Source: Burhinus oedicnemus
Taxonomy: Eukaryota > Chordata > Aves > Charadriiformes > Burhinidae
Direction: 5' to 3'
Assembly (NCBI GenBank): GCA_008921705.1
Contig: VFFE01007836.1
Coordinates: forward strand, 2,562,360 to 2,626,359
Length of the DNA: 64,000 nucleotides
Within the stretch, counting starts at the first letter, position 1. The number at the start of each line of letters is the position of its first letter. Below the pieces are notes generated by a model, which saw nothing but the letters and a program-made list of their open reading frames with translations, searched no databases and had not been told where the DNA came from. Below, in pieces: positions 1 to 12,900 of this stretch. Both the position numbers and the translations under genes were made by a program.

Positions 1-3000
1 TGCACGTCCCGGCAGTGTGCTTGGGCAGCATTTCAGTTTTGGTGGCAGGAATAAGAACTACTGATAATAAAATTGGTTCTTTCTAGGTGACTCTCTGTCT
101 AATGGTTCCTTCGATGTTTGTCATCTAAATAACCTGACTCTGCACAGGTTATCATTTGAAAATTGCCCAGATGCAAAATAATATGTATTTAGGAAGTGAT
201 AAAATGCAGTGCATTTAAGTGTCCTGTGTAAGACAAAATCTGCAAAACAACACTTAGCCGTGGGATTTATTAATGATTATTCCAAGTATGTGTTAACTAC
301 AGAAACAACACTATGAACTACTCAGTACAGAATGAATAAACAATCTACAGGAAAATGTAGTTATAGAAATGACTAATAATGATAACAGCTTTAGCATAGG
401 TAGCTTATTTTCCCTGTCTATTTGCCTTACAAAGACATACTGTTTCATAGCTCACAACAGCTTGAGGCTGACCAACTGCATGTACATAACTTTTAAGCAG
501 TTGTTTCTTCTAGATTCTCAGCTGCCTGGGATTCCCATTTTCAGGTATTAGCCCATAATTTTGTTCTTGAATCTCTCTAATAGTGATGCAGATCCCAGAC
601 ATGTTTCCCCAAAGATGTAGGATACATTTTTTTCCCTAGGCTTATAATTTTCCTGAAGCGAGACATCGCTATTTCAACGTGAAGGCAATAAAACATTTCT
701 GAACATTAGAAACGACAGTCTCCCCTGTAATAGATCCCTATTTATTTTTAACAGAATCAATAGTTGTTTGCAAGTAATTGCACGCTGCAGTCTGTAAGTA
801 AGGTAAGATTGAGAGCATGCAGCTCTCTCACGATTCAGGTATAGTAATCTGATGAAGTCTGTGGCTATTTTCTATGAAATCCACAGTGCCAGCTCTTTCA
901 GCAGGTTCATAAAAGTGACCCCTTTCCAGATGGCTCCATATATCCCTTATGAAATCCATCAATAAAACAAACTTCCTTTGCCTAACCTCTGCATTGATTG
1001 AAGTTAAGTACTGCATTTGCTAGTAGAACTCAATGCAGCTAATAATCACACAAGTGCAGCTCAATGTTTCCTATTCAACAGACTTCAAAATACCTGAATA
1101 TCATCATAATTGGTCTGCAGTTGAGTATATTTCTATCTTTATCTTAGAAGAGGGTGAAGTATCCCCTTTTATACTCAAGTAACTCTCACTCATCATACAC
1201 AAGTAGATCGTGAAAGATTTATACTAGCCAGTTGTTTTCTGTTATGAAGAGGACGCTCGAATTAAGTGCCTTTGAATCTCAGCCTGACTCTTCCTCTCCA
1301 GCTTCTCCACAATATACAGCTGCATTGGCATGAGTATTAGTGAATTATATGGAAAAATACTGTTTTAAAAAATATTTCCCCCCCTCCCCCAGAGTGACAT
1401 TACTACCAAAGCTGGAGCATTATGTCTGAATGGAATTTGACTTTCATCAGCATTAAAATCTAAAAGACAGAAAGGCACAGTACTGTCAGCTTACAAGGCT
1501 TTTGCTTTCAGGAGAGCAGTCACATTATTCATTCTTATTCTAATAAGACGTTCCCTTGAGAAGGGTTGGGGTATATGTAACCCTAATTAAAATGCTGTTA
1601 CTGGAATGAACTGCCTAAAGATGTACAGCTCTCAATTATGGCAGAATTTTTATTTATTTTGACTTATAATAAGAAGAAAAACCTACCTGCTCTTAGAGTT
1701 TTATTACTTCAGATGCAATAGATGTATACAGGTTATGCAATGGAATCACTAAAAGGATGTTCATAACATAGAAGACAATGCAAACCGAATGACTTATAAC
1801 ACTGGTTTGTACCTTCCACGGAGGTAATCAAAGGGGGTTTATGGGCACCCCTAGGGTGCATATTCTGTATTGCATGAAATGATGTAATGTCTTGGAGAAT
1901 CTGTCATAGGGGCAAATGTTAAAAGCAGAGCTGTGCTGAGAAAAAGAGCATAGAACAAACTTAAGGATTAAGCAGGATTCAAAACTTTTGTGAGCTATGG
2001 AGCAAGGTATCGCCATAGGCCTTCTAGTCTCTATCTTCCGTTGGTGAAAAATGAGTCAAGAACATTGCAAATACCCTAAGTTCATTTTAATTAGATTTAT
2101 CTATTTAAACAGAGGAAAACACCTCCAGCAGCAGATCAAATCCTAATGAAAATTGTTCTGCTTTGAGAGAAGCTGTGCAAAGTCCTTCATCCAATGCCAT
2201 TGGCCTTTTAAAATACATTCCAAATGAAAGGTATAAAACTCAGGGGTTTTGGATAGTCAAATTCATATTTGTGAAGTGAATATTTTATACATTTATTCAG
2301 CTAGTCTATAACATAAACATGTATGCACAGGAACAAGGAATGGCTTAAGACACTAGTTCAGAGAGTGGCATAGCCACTGACTCCTGGGTGATGTACAGAT
2401 GTTTTGCTATCAATGCCAGCTGCTACATTCTTCTAGAGAAAGAAGGATTTTTTTTAATGAGACACAACACATGTGTTTCAGCTTACATGACGTTACATGA
2501 GATCAATCAGCTAAAACTACAAGTACCTAACTGAAGATATTTTACGGTGTCCCAAATTTAAAGAAATGGCTTATCATAAGAGAAGAAACATTTAAAAGTT
2601 ATTCTTGAAGGCATAAGACAAGTCTACAATGATTAAGTTAAATTTAAAAATAGTATTATATCATAACAGCATTTTTTTAATGAAAAGGTGATGACAAGGT
2701 ATTGCAGGGGGGACCCTTTTCCAGCAAACCTCTTGTATTTCCTTATCTTTGGAATCTGCTTCCTTCCTTGATCTGACAGAGGCCAAGTGTTGACTTCTAA
2801 AGAGTGTTAAAAAGTCTTTTTTTTCTTCTTTTTCAAGGAGAAATAAGATCATAGCTCAAATTGCAGGAAATGTGTGGTTTCCTTTTCTTTTGGAAAGTTT
2901 TATTTTTCTAGTTTTTGTTAAGTTATTTTAATTGTAGTTTATTATATATCAAGTGAGATATTTCTATTTACATAAAAATTCAGGTGCTGTAACTTATGAA

Positions 3001-5407
3001 AAGAAAAAATAAAACAATTTATCAGCAAAAGGAAGTCTAAAACACAGTCATCATTCCTTTTACATACTGTTAATGATGCTTCAAATTAAAATAATCCCAA
3101 CAACAAAACACAAAGGCTCTTTATTAGCAAAGAAATAAATTTGTGTGGTACTGTGCCAGCAACATATCTGCAGCATCATTCTTAGTGAAGAACTATTCAA
3201 GTCTGGACATAATAAAGCACTCTATCTCTTCTGGATAATGATTTTCCCACATAAAATTCCTCTTTCATATTTCAACCACATGCAATCAAGTGCCAGTTTA
3301 ATACCACGGTATCTATCATCACGTCATCATAGTTATTTGCTCTAGTGTCAGCTGTTTCACCAGCAGCTCAAACTCACAGCCTTTCACTTGCTGTCTCTGC
3401 CAATACTTGGAGTGAGGTTAGTCCCGATGCCATTCAAAGACAACAAAAGTGCATAGGAGTTCCAGGAACGCAAAAAAAAAAAGTAAATTGTCCCGACACT
3501 AATAAAGCTACTAACAAAAGCTTTACCAAACTTCTCTGTAAAAAAATGTTTACTTAATTTTGCTTGGAACAAACTTGAGAATATAAAGGGTGGGAAGAAG
3601 ATGGCAAAGCTGTAGTAGTTGCAGTGTTGCACTACTCTACTTGCTAAACTGGTAACAGAACTTCATTAGAATTCTGCATAACAGCACATCTATTTAACGC
3701 CCATATTACGACGGAAGTGTTACTGCACTGTGCTTTTCTGACATCCAACAAACACCATAGTTGTATTAGAAAGATGAACATGAATATTCAAGTAATGAAC
3801 AATAACAAAACCTTAGCAGTAATATAACTAACTAGAAAAGTTAGCCAAAGAACAGGGGAGAAAGGAAAAAGTTTTAATTCAGGATTTTATTAAAGTGAAA
3901 ATGTTTTTAACCAGTTACTCTGAATGGTATAATCAGTTTTCACATTCTTATGAAATTTTGAAATTTAACTGCAACTCCATTATTACATAATGAAGCCAGA
4001 ATTAATCAAAGGTAGTCTTTCCAGCTGGTTTCACTGAAAGCCCATTACTCTTTGGTAGCCTTTCAAGTACTTAGGTGCCCAAAAGGTGCCCAACTTGCAG
4101 GTCATAAATCGTTCACTGAGCAAGCCATATGCCTTTGTAAACCTCAGATTTGCATGACTGTGGTGTATTTATACACCTGGAAGTACAAAAAAGGAAATGT
4201 TTTGTGCAAACATTCCAATGATTACAGTTCCAATAGTCAGGTTTAAACTATAAGTATTTGTGTATACATTTCTACCAGGTTTTGAAGAAAACAGTATCTT
4301 TTTCAATGTTTATATACTGGGAAATATATTTCAAACTAGCCATGTTTCAAAGCAATATATTATTAAAAAGGTACTGATTTTGGCTGAATAGCTTTTTTAG
4401 TATTTACAATATACTGACTTTTCTCCATTCCACTTTAATATATGTTAATGAAATAACAAGGATAAGAATAAAAACATTTTAGGTAACAGTATTCATTTGT
4501 TGATTTAAAGCTATTCTTTTCAGTTAAAATACTGCAACCTCAACAAGCTAGAGTGTGTCAAAACCAAAGCTATATGACAAAAGCACTCACATTAAAAGCT
4601 ATATCCAATCACAGGCTCTTTGCATATAAAATGCAGTTTTAGGCATGTTGAACAGCCACAAGTAACAGAGGCGTGAGCACCATGTTTCTTTCTTATTTAA
4701 ATTTTCAAAGCTAAACACATGGCTTGTCTGTATTTAAGTGAAAAAACCCCAACCTGTGATCAGAATATTGCAATGAGTTAATTAGATTTAGCTTGTGTAA
4801 TAGCTTAAACATCAGTGCATTCTGACAGTGCTGCTCTTTCACTCACTGAATTTCAAAGCGGCAAGTGGAGGTAAATCTAGATCTGTTTATTCCATTTGGC
4901 CTAGAGAAGCTCCATCAAGCACAGTCAGATGGGCTTGTGCCATCCAATGGCAGAGCCCTAAGCCTGTCCCTCGGAGTGCAATGGCCCAGTGAAAGGCTGA
5001 TCAGTTCATCATTAACAATATTTGAGACCAAAGACATGTGCCAGGGTAGGAAAATATCCCTGAGAGGGCAGAGGTGTTTGTGTTATAGCTCAGGTTACAA
5101 CTTTCATTCCATTTCTGACACAACCTCCATCCCTGCCTTCAATCTTTAATTCTTCTCACCATACTAAAATTACATTTCTGAAGATCGGGATCCAAAAGCT
5201 GTTATATAGGTGCATGTGAAACATATAGATTGATGTGCCATATAATAGTGGACAGAAAAAAGAACTCCCTAATCACCTGGGCTGAATGAATGAAGGAAGA
5301 CATATTTGCTTGCCATCTGTTAATGTAAATGGTGCAGATAATTTAACAGTATTAGACCTGAATCATCATGCTATTATTCCAGTTTTACCTCACTGTGAAA
5401 CTGGAAG
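1..5407. other. Non-coding AT-rich DNA, no gene recognised
   Basis: No exon, RNA gene or young transposon was recognised. Open frames here are short, mostly 60-95 codons, and have no family resemblance. The longest runs on the + strand from about 4865 to 5149 and looks like chance. A C-rich homopolymer patch (C7-T-C5) lies at 1378-1390, and a T-rich, purine-poor stretch around 2810-2900. Several polyadenylation-like AATAAA words occur but are not tied to any transcript. Confidence 0.6.
4073..4093 (+). repeat. Short direct duplication of AGGTGCCCAA
   Basis: The ten bases AGGTGCCCAA occur at 4073-4082 and again at 4084-4093, separated by one A. The surrounding 'acttaggtgccc' resembles the 'taggtgcctaa' words of an old repeat found in reptile and bird genomes. 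This may therefore be a decayed copy of that element rather than a new tandem duplication. Confidence 0.5.
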
Positions 5408-5475
5408 TGAATCATTAATATCAATGAAATTATCCCGGTGTCAGCCATGGAGTAATCTGCAGAAGGGATCAGGTT
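5408..5475 (+). repeat. Ancient SINE-like repeat copy (gacttcaatgga...gatcagg family)
   Basis: The order of words (atcaatgaaattatcc, ccggtgtca, gagtaatctgcagaaggg, atcagg) follows the well-known degenerate repeat of turtles, crocodiles and birds. That repeat has a motif close to 'ttcaatggagttactcc', then 'ccggtgta', then 'gatcagaatcaggcc'. The copy is short and diverged, so the insertion is old. The repeat class is from memory of the pattern and was not confirmed by a library search. Confidence 0.4.
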
Positions 5476-8400
5476 CATTAATTTTAATAATTTATGATAC
5501 AGTGTAGGCTACACAATTTTACTAAATCTACTTTTATTTAATGTGACCCACTGATCCTTGCATGCATTACAAATCATCCAGTGTATTTGATGTCTATTAT
5601 AAGCAGTTTCTGAGGAAGCATGGCTTTTTAGCAGAGTGTACTAACTTCTGAATTTATCTGGGAAGACTGCTGACCTGATCCTCGAAATGTTAACCAAAGT
5701 GGTAGCTTCTAGGCAATGAAGATATCACCATAAAAAGATGAACTTTTCAAGCTGCAATGGTAGTTTGAAATCTGAATGTAGAGCACTATATGATGCATCA
5801 AAGTCAATAAGTATAAATTAAATGCAATAGGTGGAGCACCTAAAAAATTGCTGATTCAGTCCTTCATTTACCAAAATATTTGAAACAAATTTTTATGTGA
5901 TATTTTTATCTTTCATTCTTTATAAAATACAAGTAAATGAAACTTGCATTGAATTCTATTGCTTCACTATTATTAATGTAATAACACAAGTAAAATGAAA
6001 TAAATTATGTCAAAAGAATAACAATAAACTGAAAGTTGAAAGAACTTTTTAAACTTATCTATGGATTAATAATAGACAAAATTGCAGTAAGATGTTATAG
6101 TCACACCTTTCAAATTGAGTTTATTGTGGAAACTACTAAAATTGTTTCTTAATTGTTTATCATAATTGATTGATGATAATGATGATTTTCTTAACTGATG
6201 GTTTTAAGATGGCTGGTAAGATCCTCATGCGATAGATTTTGACCTCTCTCCACTGATCCAGTAAAGGTACACTAATTTGTACTAGTACAAGGTCTGCTGG
6301 CTATTTTTATTAATATCTTCAGTTTGATTTCGAACCTCACTTGTCACTGGATTCTACAAAGTATTACTTGTTCCTGTAAAACGGAATGGAAAACCTGCTT
6401 AACTTGAATTGATGATTTTTGTTGTCATCAAATTCTGCCTCCATACTGGTTCAAATTCAGAGAAAAAGCCACGGCAACTCCTTAAAGTTGCATATCACTT
6501 TTCAGGAAGTTGGGTCCCTTGGAATATTATTTAGTATGTTCCGTTTTCCTTTTTGCAGGAATTCATCTGTACAGAAGGAAAAACTGTGAAAAAATCTAAG
6601 AGGTGGCAGATCTGTTAAAGGGAGGACAAGTATCGTAGATGTGCAATAGAAAGAAAGAAAGACAGAAAAGGAAGGGATTTGGTAGCAAAATAGCACATGG
6701 AGAAAGAACCAATAACTTAAAAAGGAAGGAAAAGACAAAACATAACCTATGCTCCTTGTTAGTACATACATAGATAAATAAATTCCTAGGGCACTTGTCC
6801 CTCTGGAATCACTCTTGTGATACGTCAAACTTTTATCAGTCCCAGCAGAATTGAAGTTCAGAGAATCACATGTGAGGAGGAGCCACGGCGTGCCTCAAGG
6901 ATAACCCGTATTATGGCTGAGAGGAAACCCAAGAAACTGTCCTGCTTCTTTCCACTTCTTCTTCATCCTGTGCTGGGACCCTGTACCTGCGTGGACTCTA
7001 AGCTTCCTAGTATGTGCCATGAAAGAAAGAGGAATGCCTGGCCTTCTGGTACCCAAAACACACGGCAAAGCTGCAGCAGCGTCTGTGGGGAAACTGGTGA
7101 TCTTCTCCCCCAACAGTGCTGCTGCGCTTTATGGACTTTATGTGCTTTCCTGCCTCAGTCAGAATTTGACCTCCAGCAGAAGGGCATTGTGCATGCTATT
7201 CAAAATTGGCCTTTATAGGTTCAGATATGTTGAATGCCTGTTCACTTGGTTCCTGATTATTTACTTACAGCTTTGCTGAGTAGCATCATTTACTTCAGAC
7301 CTGTAAGTTAGAGATCAGAGCTCTATGTTATGCATAAGAATCTTTGAGGTAGCAGTAAATGAACTGCAAAAGAGCCCAAATAATAGCTGAAAATCTGGAA
7401 AGTTTCCCCAAAGGTATATGTCTGAGCAGAAGTTTGAAATCTCACAAAATATTGGCCTTCCTAATTTTCTGTCTTTATATTTCAGATATAGAGCTAGCCA
7501 ATTTGTTTGCGATATTCCATTGCTGCTATTATTAATATAGATCAAGAATTTAACTCTTTCCATTCTTATTAGACATGAAAGGTTCCTTTACTTTTCCTCT
7601 TCTTTTTCCAGTTTATAAAGTATGTCTAAAAGGCAAGTCTGAAAAGCTAAAACGAAGTGTTTGAATGAATGTGGCTGAAAAACAGGAAAATGAAAAACAA
7701 CTCTTTAGAAATTAACTTCCTGTTTTGTGTTTAAAAACTTTTCAAGCTCTGTTTATCACTTTTTTTATTCCTCTAATATCCTTCAAATCATTTGCTTGTA
7801 AATTTTTTAGGAAGAGATCTCATTTAGACATCTGTCCTTTTGATTATAAAGTTAAGAGGTTAAGGTTATTTTGGTGCCTGTATGATACGTTGTCCAAGTT
7901 ACATAAACAGATAAAAAGTAGACAAACCTGAAAAAGGCACACATTGTAGTTCAGGCAGAGTTTTATTTTATACAAATCAGTTCATCCATCCATAAATTTA
8001 GACAGAATGGAGTTACTCTCATTCACTGTATAATGATTTACATAATAAGCATAAGTTTGAAAAGCCATTACAGCTTGAAGTTTATTTCTTAGCACCTCCA
8101 GGGATCTTAAATACCTTTTAAAAGACTTTTTTTTTTTTTTTTTTTTTAATTGAAGAAAATTACACAGCTGATACCAGGAATTTATCCTGTTAGGTCTTGT
8201 GTCTGATAAATATTTAGACATTACTGCACTCATAGTGTCTTGGGATATCACCTTACTCAGAGCAGTCTCTGATTCACTTTCCATCTTGCTTGGTACTGTT
8301 AACATCAACACACGAGACCGTAGAAGCTGAGGAACCAGAGCTCTGTGAACACAATTAATCAGGAGAGTATCTACAGAGTAACTAAAGACTATGACTTTAA

Positions 8401-9410
8401 TCTGTGGTAAACTTGACAGAAAATGTAGCTTCAGCTTCCTTCCAGACAGAAAAAGTACAGATCACATATATACTGCTTAAGTTAAAACCATGTATCTAAT
8501 TCAGTGTTAACAGTTTGGGCTACCTAAAACTGTATGAGAACCAAATCAATACCCAACTGATCTTTCAAGGCTGTGGAAACATCAAACAACTTCCCTTCAC
8601 GCCACATCACCTCTGCATCCCTGTACCCTGAGCATGGATTTGAAGGCATAATCTTCTGTATCTGAGCTTGGAAATGCAGTTAGTTAGTTGCTGTGCAATA
8701 AGTAGGTGACAAATACAGAAAGTGAACTGAAGAGATAAGAGTCTGGATAGAGTACCTGCAGTGAATTGGGATTTTACTGCCATGTACCCTCTTCCCGCCC
8801 TGGGGAAAGCTCCTGTCCTTGCAGCTGAACCATCAGAAGAGATGGATGTGTGTCTGTGCTTCTGCCTCTCCAGTGCACAGCTGGGTGCCCTAGTGCACAT
8901 CCATCCTCATCAGTCGTTGAAGCTAATACAAAATAAGCTCAAACATGCTTAATTATCAGCAGATGGCAGCTAACTTTTTACATCTTAAAGCTACTGGTGC
9001 AGGTGAATATTTCCCCTGAATACAAGCAGTCTATATTTCTGGAGTGGATCTTTCTGCATCTCTCTTTCTTAGATCATATAGAAAGCATCTAGGTGAATAT
9101 CAGGTTAGTATTCGTGTGGTTATCACTCCATGGCTTCGGTATACTCAGATACACCCTGCTACTTCGGTAGCCTTTGAATGTAATATGTTTACCTCCAAGA
9201 TTTTTCCTTATTTTTTGGATGCCACTTCAGTAGACTTCTCAGAATAACAGGATGGTTACTGTCACTGTCTTGTTTATGCTGTGGAATTATTATGAATGCT
9301 GCTTTACACCCTTTCTGTGCTTTGGCTGATGCCTGCAATTATAGGGACAGAATGACATTTAGCAATATATCTTGCACCCTGGCATATTTAATTAGTATGT
9401 CAAACTTGTG
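5476..9410. other. Non-coding DNA with one patch of mixed open frames
   Basis: Mostly AT-rich and featureless. Around 6817-7218 the base composition is more balanced, and overlapping open frames of 133 (+), 86 (+) and 72 (-) codons occur. Frames open on both strands at once point to composition rather than coding. The + frame is Cys-rich but shows no domain. An open frame on the - strand at 7982-8311 runs through a poly-T tract and so carries an artificial lysine run. Confidence 0.5.
8127..8147. repeat. Poly(T) tract, 21 T
   Basis: An uninterrupted run of 21 T on the + strand. It could be the remnant poly(A) tail of a - strand retroposed sequence. However, no AATAAA is placed correctly, and no target-site duplication is obvious on either side. 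Confidence 0.9.
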
Positions 9411-9434
9411 CTTCTACTTCTATTTCTATTTCTA
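9411..9434. repeat. Hexamer microsatellite (CTTCTA)2(TTTCTA)2
   Basis: Four consecutive six-base units: CTTCTA twice, then TTTCTA twice. It is short and slightly degenerate. It could be polymorphic but has no evident function. Confidence 0.8.
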
Positions 9435-9499
9435 AAGCAGAAGCACTTTGCTTATAGTTTGGTGTCAGAATGCATGAAACCTCCTTGGCATAATGTGAA

Positions 9500-9670
9500 T
9501 TAGAACCAGCAGCAAAATGAATGAATGATTAGCATTGGGCATGGATCCAGTGTTTGACATTCCACTCATTAGAAAGTCTACTCTAATTAACGTAATTGGA
9601 ATCTACTGGGTGTGCCATTGATGGATTTGCTTGTCACCACAATTTTGTTTTATGTTCCATCAAACTCATT
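9500..9670. promoter_or_regulatory. Putative conserved non-coding element
   Basis: The block has no open frame and no repeat signature. It is rich in homeodomain-type ATTA words: 'gaatgattagc', 'actcattagaaag', and 'ctctaattaacgtaattgg' near 9580-9600, which holds two TAATT cores within about 15 bases. This lexical style is typical of developmental enhancers in vertebrate gene deserts. Function is inferred from motif density only, and conservation was not tested. Confidence 0.25.
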
Positions 9671-9754
9671 GGTGAAAACATGATGTATGCTAAGATTACC
9701 TTGTAAAGACCCAGTTCTTCAGAGGGATCTGCAAATTACAGCCTCTTGCTCCCA

Positions 9755-9792
9755 CACGGGGACTTAATGAAGTCAATGGGAGGCAGGGTGCA
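9755..9792 (+). repeat. Remnant of ancient interspersed repeat (tgaagtcaatggga motif)
   Basis: The words 'ttaatgaagtcaatgggagg' match the most recognisable piece of an old sauropsid repeat family. The flanks are too diverged to extend the match, so the boundaries are approximate. Confidence 0.3.
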
Positions 9793-9865
9793 TGCTAGTG
9801 CACCCCTTTGCATGATAATTATCTTCTCATAGTCCATATGAGTTATACATAACGGACACATAACT

Positions 9866-9935
9866 TTGCATTTATCTAGCACCTGGGGATTTCAAATGAT
9901 CTCCTAAACACTGCGGAATCAATTGAGCCACTTTT
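9866..9935 (-). repeat. MIR/CORE-SINE-like remnant
   Basis: The order 'catttatctagcacc', 'ggggatttcaaatgatctcctaaaca' and 'aatcaattgagcc' resembles the antisense strand of MIR-like elements. Those elements have a 'tttatatagcacc' type word followed by 'gatctcaaagcactttacaaa' and 'attaa...agcctcac'. Divergence is high. Family and ends are approximate. Confidence 0.4.
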
Positions 9936-9960
9936 CCTAATGTTAATAGCACCTTTTCCT

Positions 9961-12900
9961 ACAAGGGGTCACTGGAAGTACTCAATAAACTCATTGGGTC
10001 TACTCAATACATTGTCAGAATCTGGCTGTAATTAAGTAAGTCTTGTAAAAACACTGTTATAAATGAAATGTTATGCATTTTCTGACTGGTATACAGGGAA
10101 TCTGATATTTCCATAACTATACAGTAAATGATTAACAAAACCAGAATAAGACCAAGGACTCTGTTGAATGAAAACGGGCTCTGCAAGTTGCCACTTGAAT
10201 CATTAGAACTACCAACTTGAAGGATTTTATCCTTTTATCTAAAATCCTGTCACAGCCATCTCAGCTGCAGTCAGACATTCCACAAAGAACTTTTGCTTTT
10301 CAACTTGAAGGTGTACACCTGTGCTGACTTTCCCTCTTCTTTATATGCATATACATATTTCATTAGATCGAGGCTCTCATAATGGTGGGCAAATAGTCTA
10401 TTCTTGGTCTGGAAAATAGCATTGATATTAAATGTAAATGGGAGGTTTGATTTCCATTACACTTTTCTGCTCTAAGGCATAGAATTCTGTAAACAGAATG
10501 AAAAAAGACATACTTTAAGCTTTTAAAGCATGAAATGGTTAAACGGATACCAGTGGAAGGAAAATTTACATGATGGGGAAGACATATAGACAAAGCTAAG
10601 CCCCTTTTATTAATATAAAATCTGTGGTCATACTTGGCATGAAACATGTATCCCCAGAGAAGTTTAAAGAATACATGCAGCAAGAAAAATACCTTTGTTA
10701 CCTCATGAATAATGGGCTTCAGTGAATATCATGACAATAAGTATATTTTAGGAAACAGTATTGTTTATAGTAGTCTGTTGAAAGATTAAAAGGATTTAAC
10801 ATTTCATTTACATTGTCTATTTTTTCTTATAGCTTTCTAAAAACAGGTCTGTAGAATGTGTTGCTTTTCTACAGAAATTTCATGAGAACAGAAATACTCT
10901 TGTCATCAGTTGTTGTGGTTATTAATATGGGACTGTGGAAAATTTCCTCTTACCTAAAATGAGTTCTGTGAAACTAATTTACATTTATTTAAAATCTAGT
11001 GAAGACTTACAGATGTTGTGATGAGTGAGAGAAGTTAGAGTGGTATCTGAAGATGTACTAGAAAGTGAGGTAGGAGTTTCTGCTTACCTTTGTGATTTAT
11101 AAGCCACTGTTTAAGACTGTCAATTAAACGTAAGAATTGCAACAGTCATTGCGAAATAAAAATGCCCTCCCTTTTAATCTTGGTGCAAATACATTTAAAA
11201 GAAAATCACGCAGGTATTTATATAGTGCCTGCCTCTAGAATTCCTAAAGGATTTCAGCTTAAATGAATGTAAAAATATCTTCTCAATAAAAAAAAATATC
11301 ACTATTTCTTCGCTTACACTGAAATATGTGCACATCTAAGGCAGTTCGTGGTAGCAAGTGCATCACATAGCCAACTGCAATGTTGGAGAATGCCCAATTT
11401 GATTAGAATTATAAACTAGTTCTGCTGGGAAGTTAAGGTTTTGGTGAGAAACTCAAAACTAAATAGAAGGAAAGAAGCCAAAGAATCTTCCAATCGGCTT
11501 TATATTCCATTCAACATATGGTGAATAGGCAAGAATGCTCAAATTGATGAGGAAATGAGTTATACTCTTGTGACAAGTAGAGTTTTAATAACTTAAGTTG
11601 GTGCTTTTGTGTCTTAGTAGGAAGGTGGCATCTTCTTAATAGTCTTCGTTCATCAAACAAAAATTCACCCTTTTAAGTTTCAAGAAAAGTGAAGGTGCTG
11701 AACTTAAGCTTTCATATGTATATTGCATCTTCCAGTGGTGGCTCCCAAACCTTTTAATTCACTGGGAAGCTATGACATAGTAAATTATTTCAGGCAATTG
11801 AGAAACTAGACAGAAAAAGGACATAACCCATACATTGGCCTGGAAATGCAAATCCAGAAAATTGCATTAAATATAAAAGCACTCTGTTATAAAAAGTCAT
11901 TTTCCAAGTCTATGGTGGAAGACTAAACAGGAAAAAAAATCACAAAAAAGGAGCACAAGTTGATCTTAAAAAAAAGGAGCCAATTAAGATAATTACCCAA
12001 GAAAAGTACTTTTATTTTGCAAGTCTCTATCTGCATGTCTCTCTGGAAGTCTGCATCTTCTGAACTTAAATGTGTTTTGCAATCTGTTTGTATGTTTTTT
12101 TTTTACTTGGAGCATATTTATAAAGTGCACAAAGTTGCTTTTCCTCTTTAATTTCTTGTTATACGCAGCTTGTTTCTGCATAATGTGTGAATTACAAAGA
12201 AATCCTAGGTCTGGATCAGCAAAAGATCCATTGCAATGGTTTGCTTCATGACCTTTTGAAGGGCTCCAACATTTTTCAAAGTCTGTGAAGACTTTCTCTT
12301 TAGGAGCATTTTTCTAATAGGATTAGGCTCATGTTCTCTCTGCCATCAAGAACTGGACGTTCATTTTTCTGGGGCTACTGAAATAACACAGTCACCCACT
12401 CTGGGGAGACATTTCTGTCTCTTTCTCCAGAAAGATACCTCAATTTTTCAATATCAGAAGGAATTTGCTCTGGAATTTTACTTTGGTCCCCATCAATAGG
12501 GGATATTTTGAGCATACTTATGGATCTAAAAATGTACAAGTATTAAACAGGTAGTGCCACACAGAAGAGCGGGGTGTTGCTTTTCTTAAAAAAAATATTA
12601 TTCTTTGAATGTTTTAAAGTCAGAAATTGTCCTGAATCTTTCCAGAAGTACATTAGAAGTAGTATCTGAGATTTGTATACTGAGACTGTAGATAGTTTAA
12701 TGCTACTGTTAAAGAGAAACTGTTGATATGGGCTACAATTTTGGGACAGCAGAAATCCAGACAATGGCATTCATCACCCCAGCACCAAGGCTGGTATGGC
12801 TTACCTGTGCTTTGGCCAAAAGAAATTTAGACCATTTGTTAAGTGTTAGGTTTTCCACATAGTATCAAGAGCTGGGAATCTCAGTGCCTTAAAATGTACA

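Noticed and set aside
1852..1866. Small palindrome GCACCC-CTA-GGGTGC
   Set aside because: A 6-bp stem is within chance expectation for this length of DNA.
6817..7218. 133-codon Cys-rich open frame, + strand
   Set aside because: Overlapping frames are open on both strands, no signal peptide or known Cys pattern was seen, and no splice or promoter context was found.
7982..8311. 109-codon open frame on the - strand
   Set aside because: It runs through the 21-T tract (a lysine run) and shows no family. The N-terminal half looks faintly protein-like but has no supporting splice or start context.
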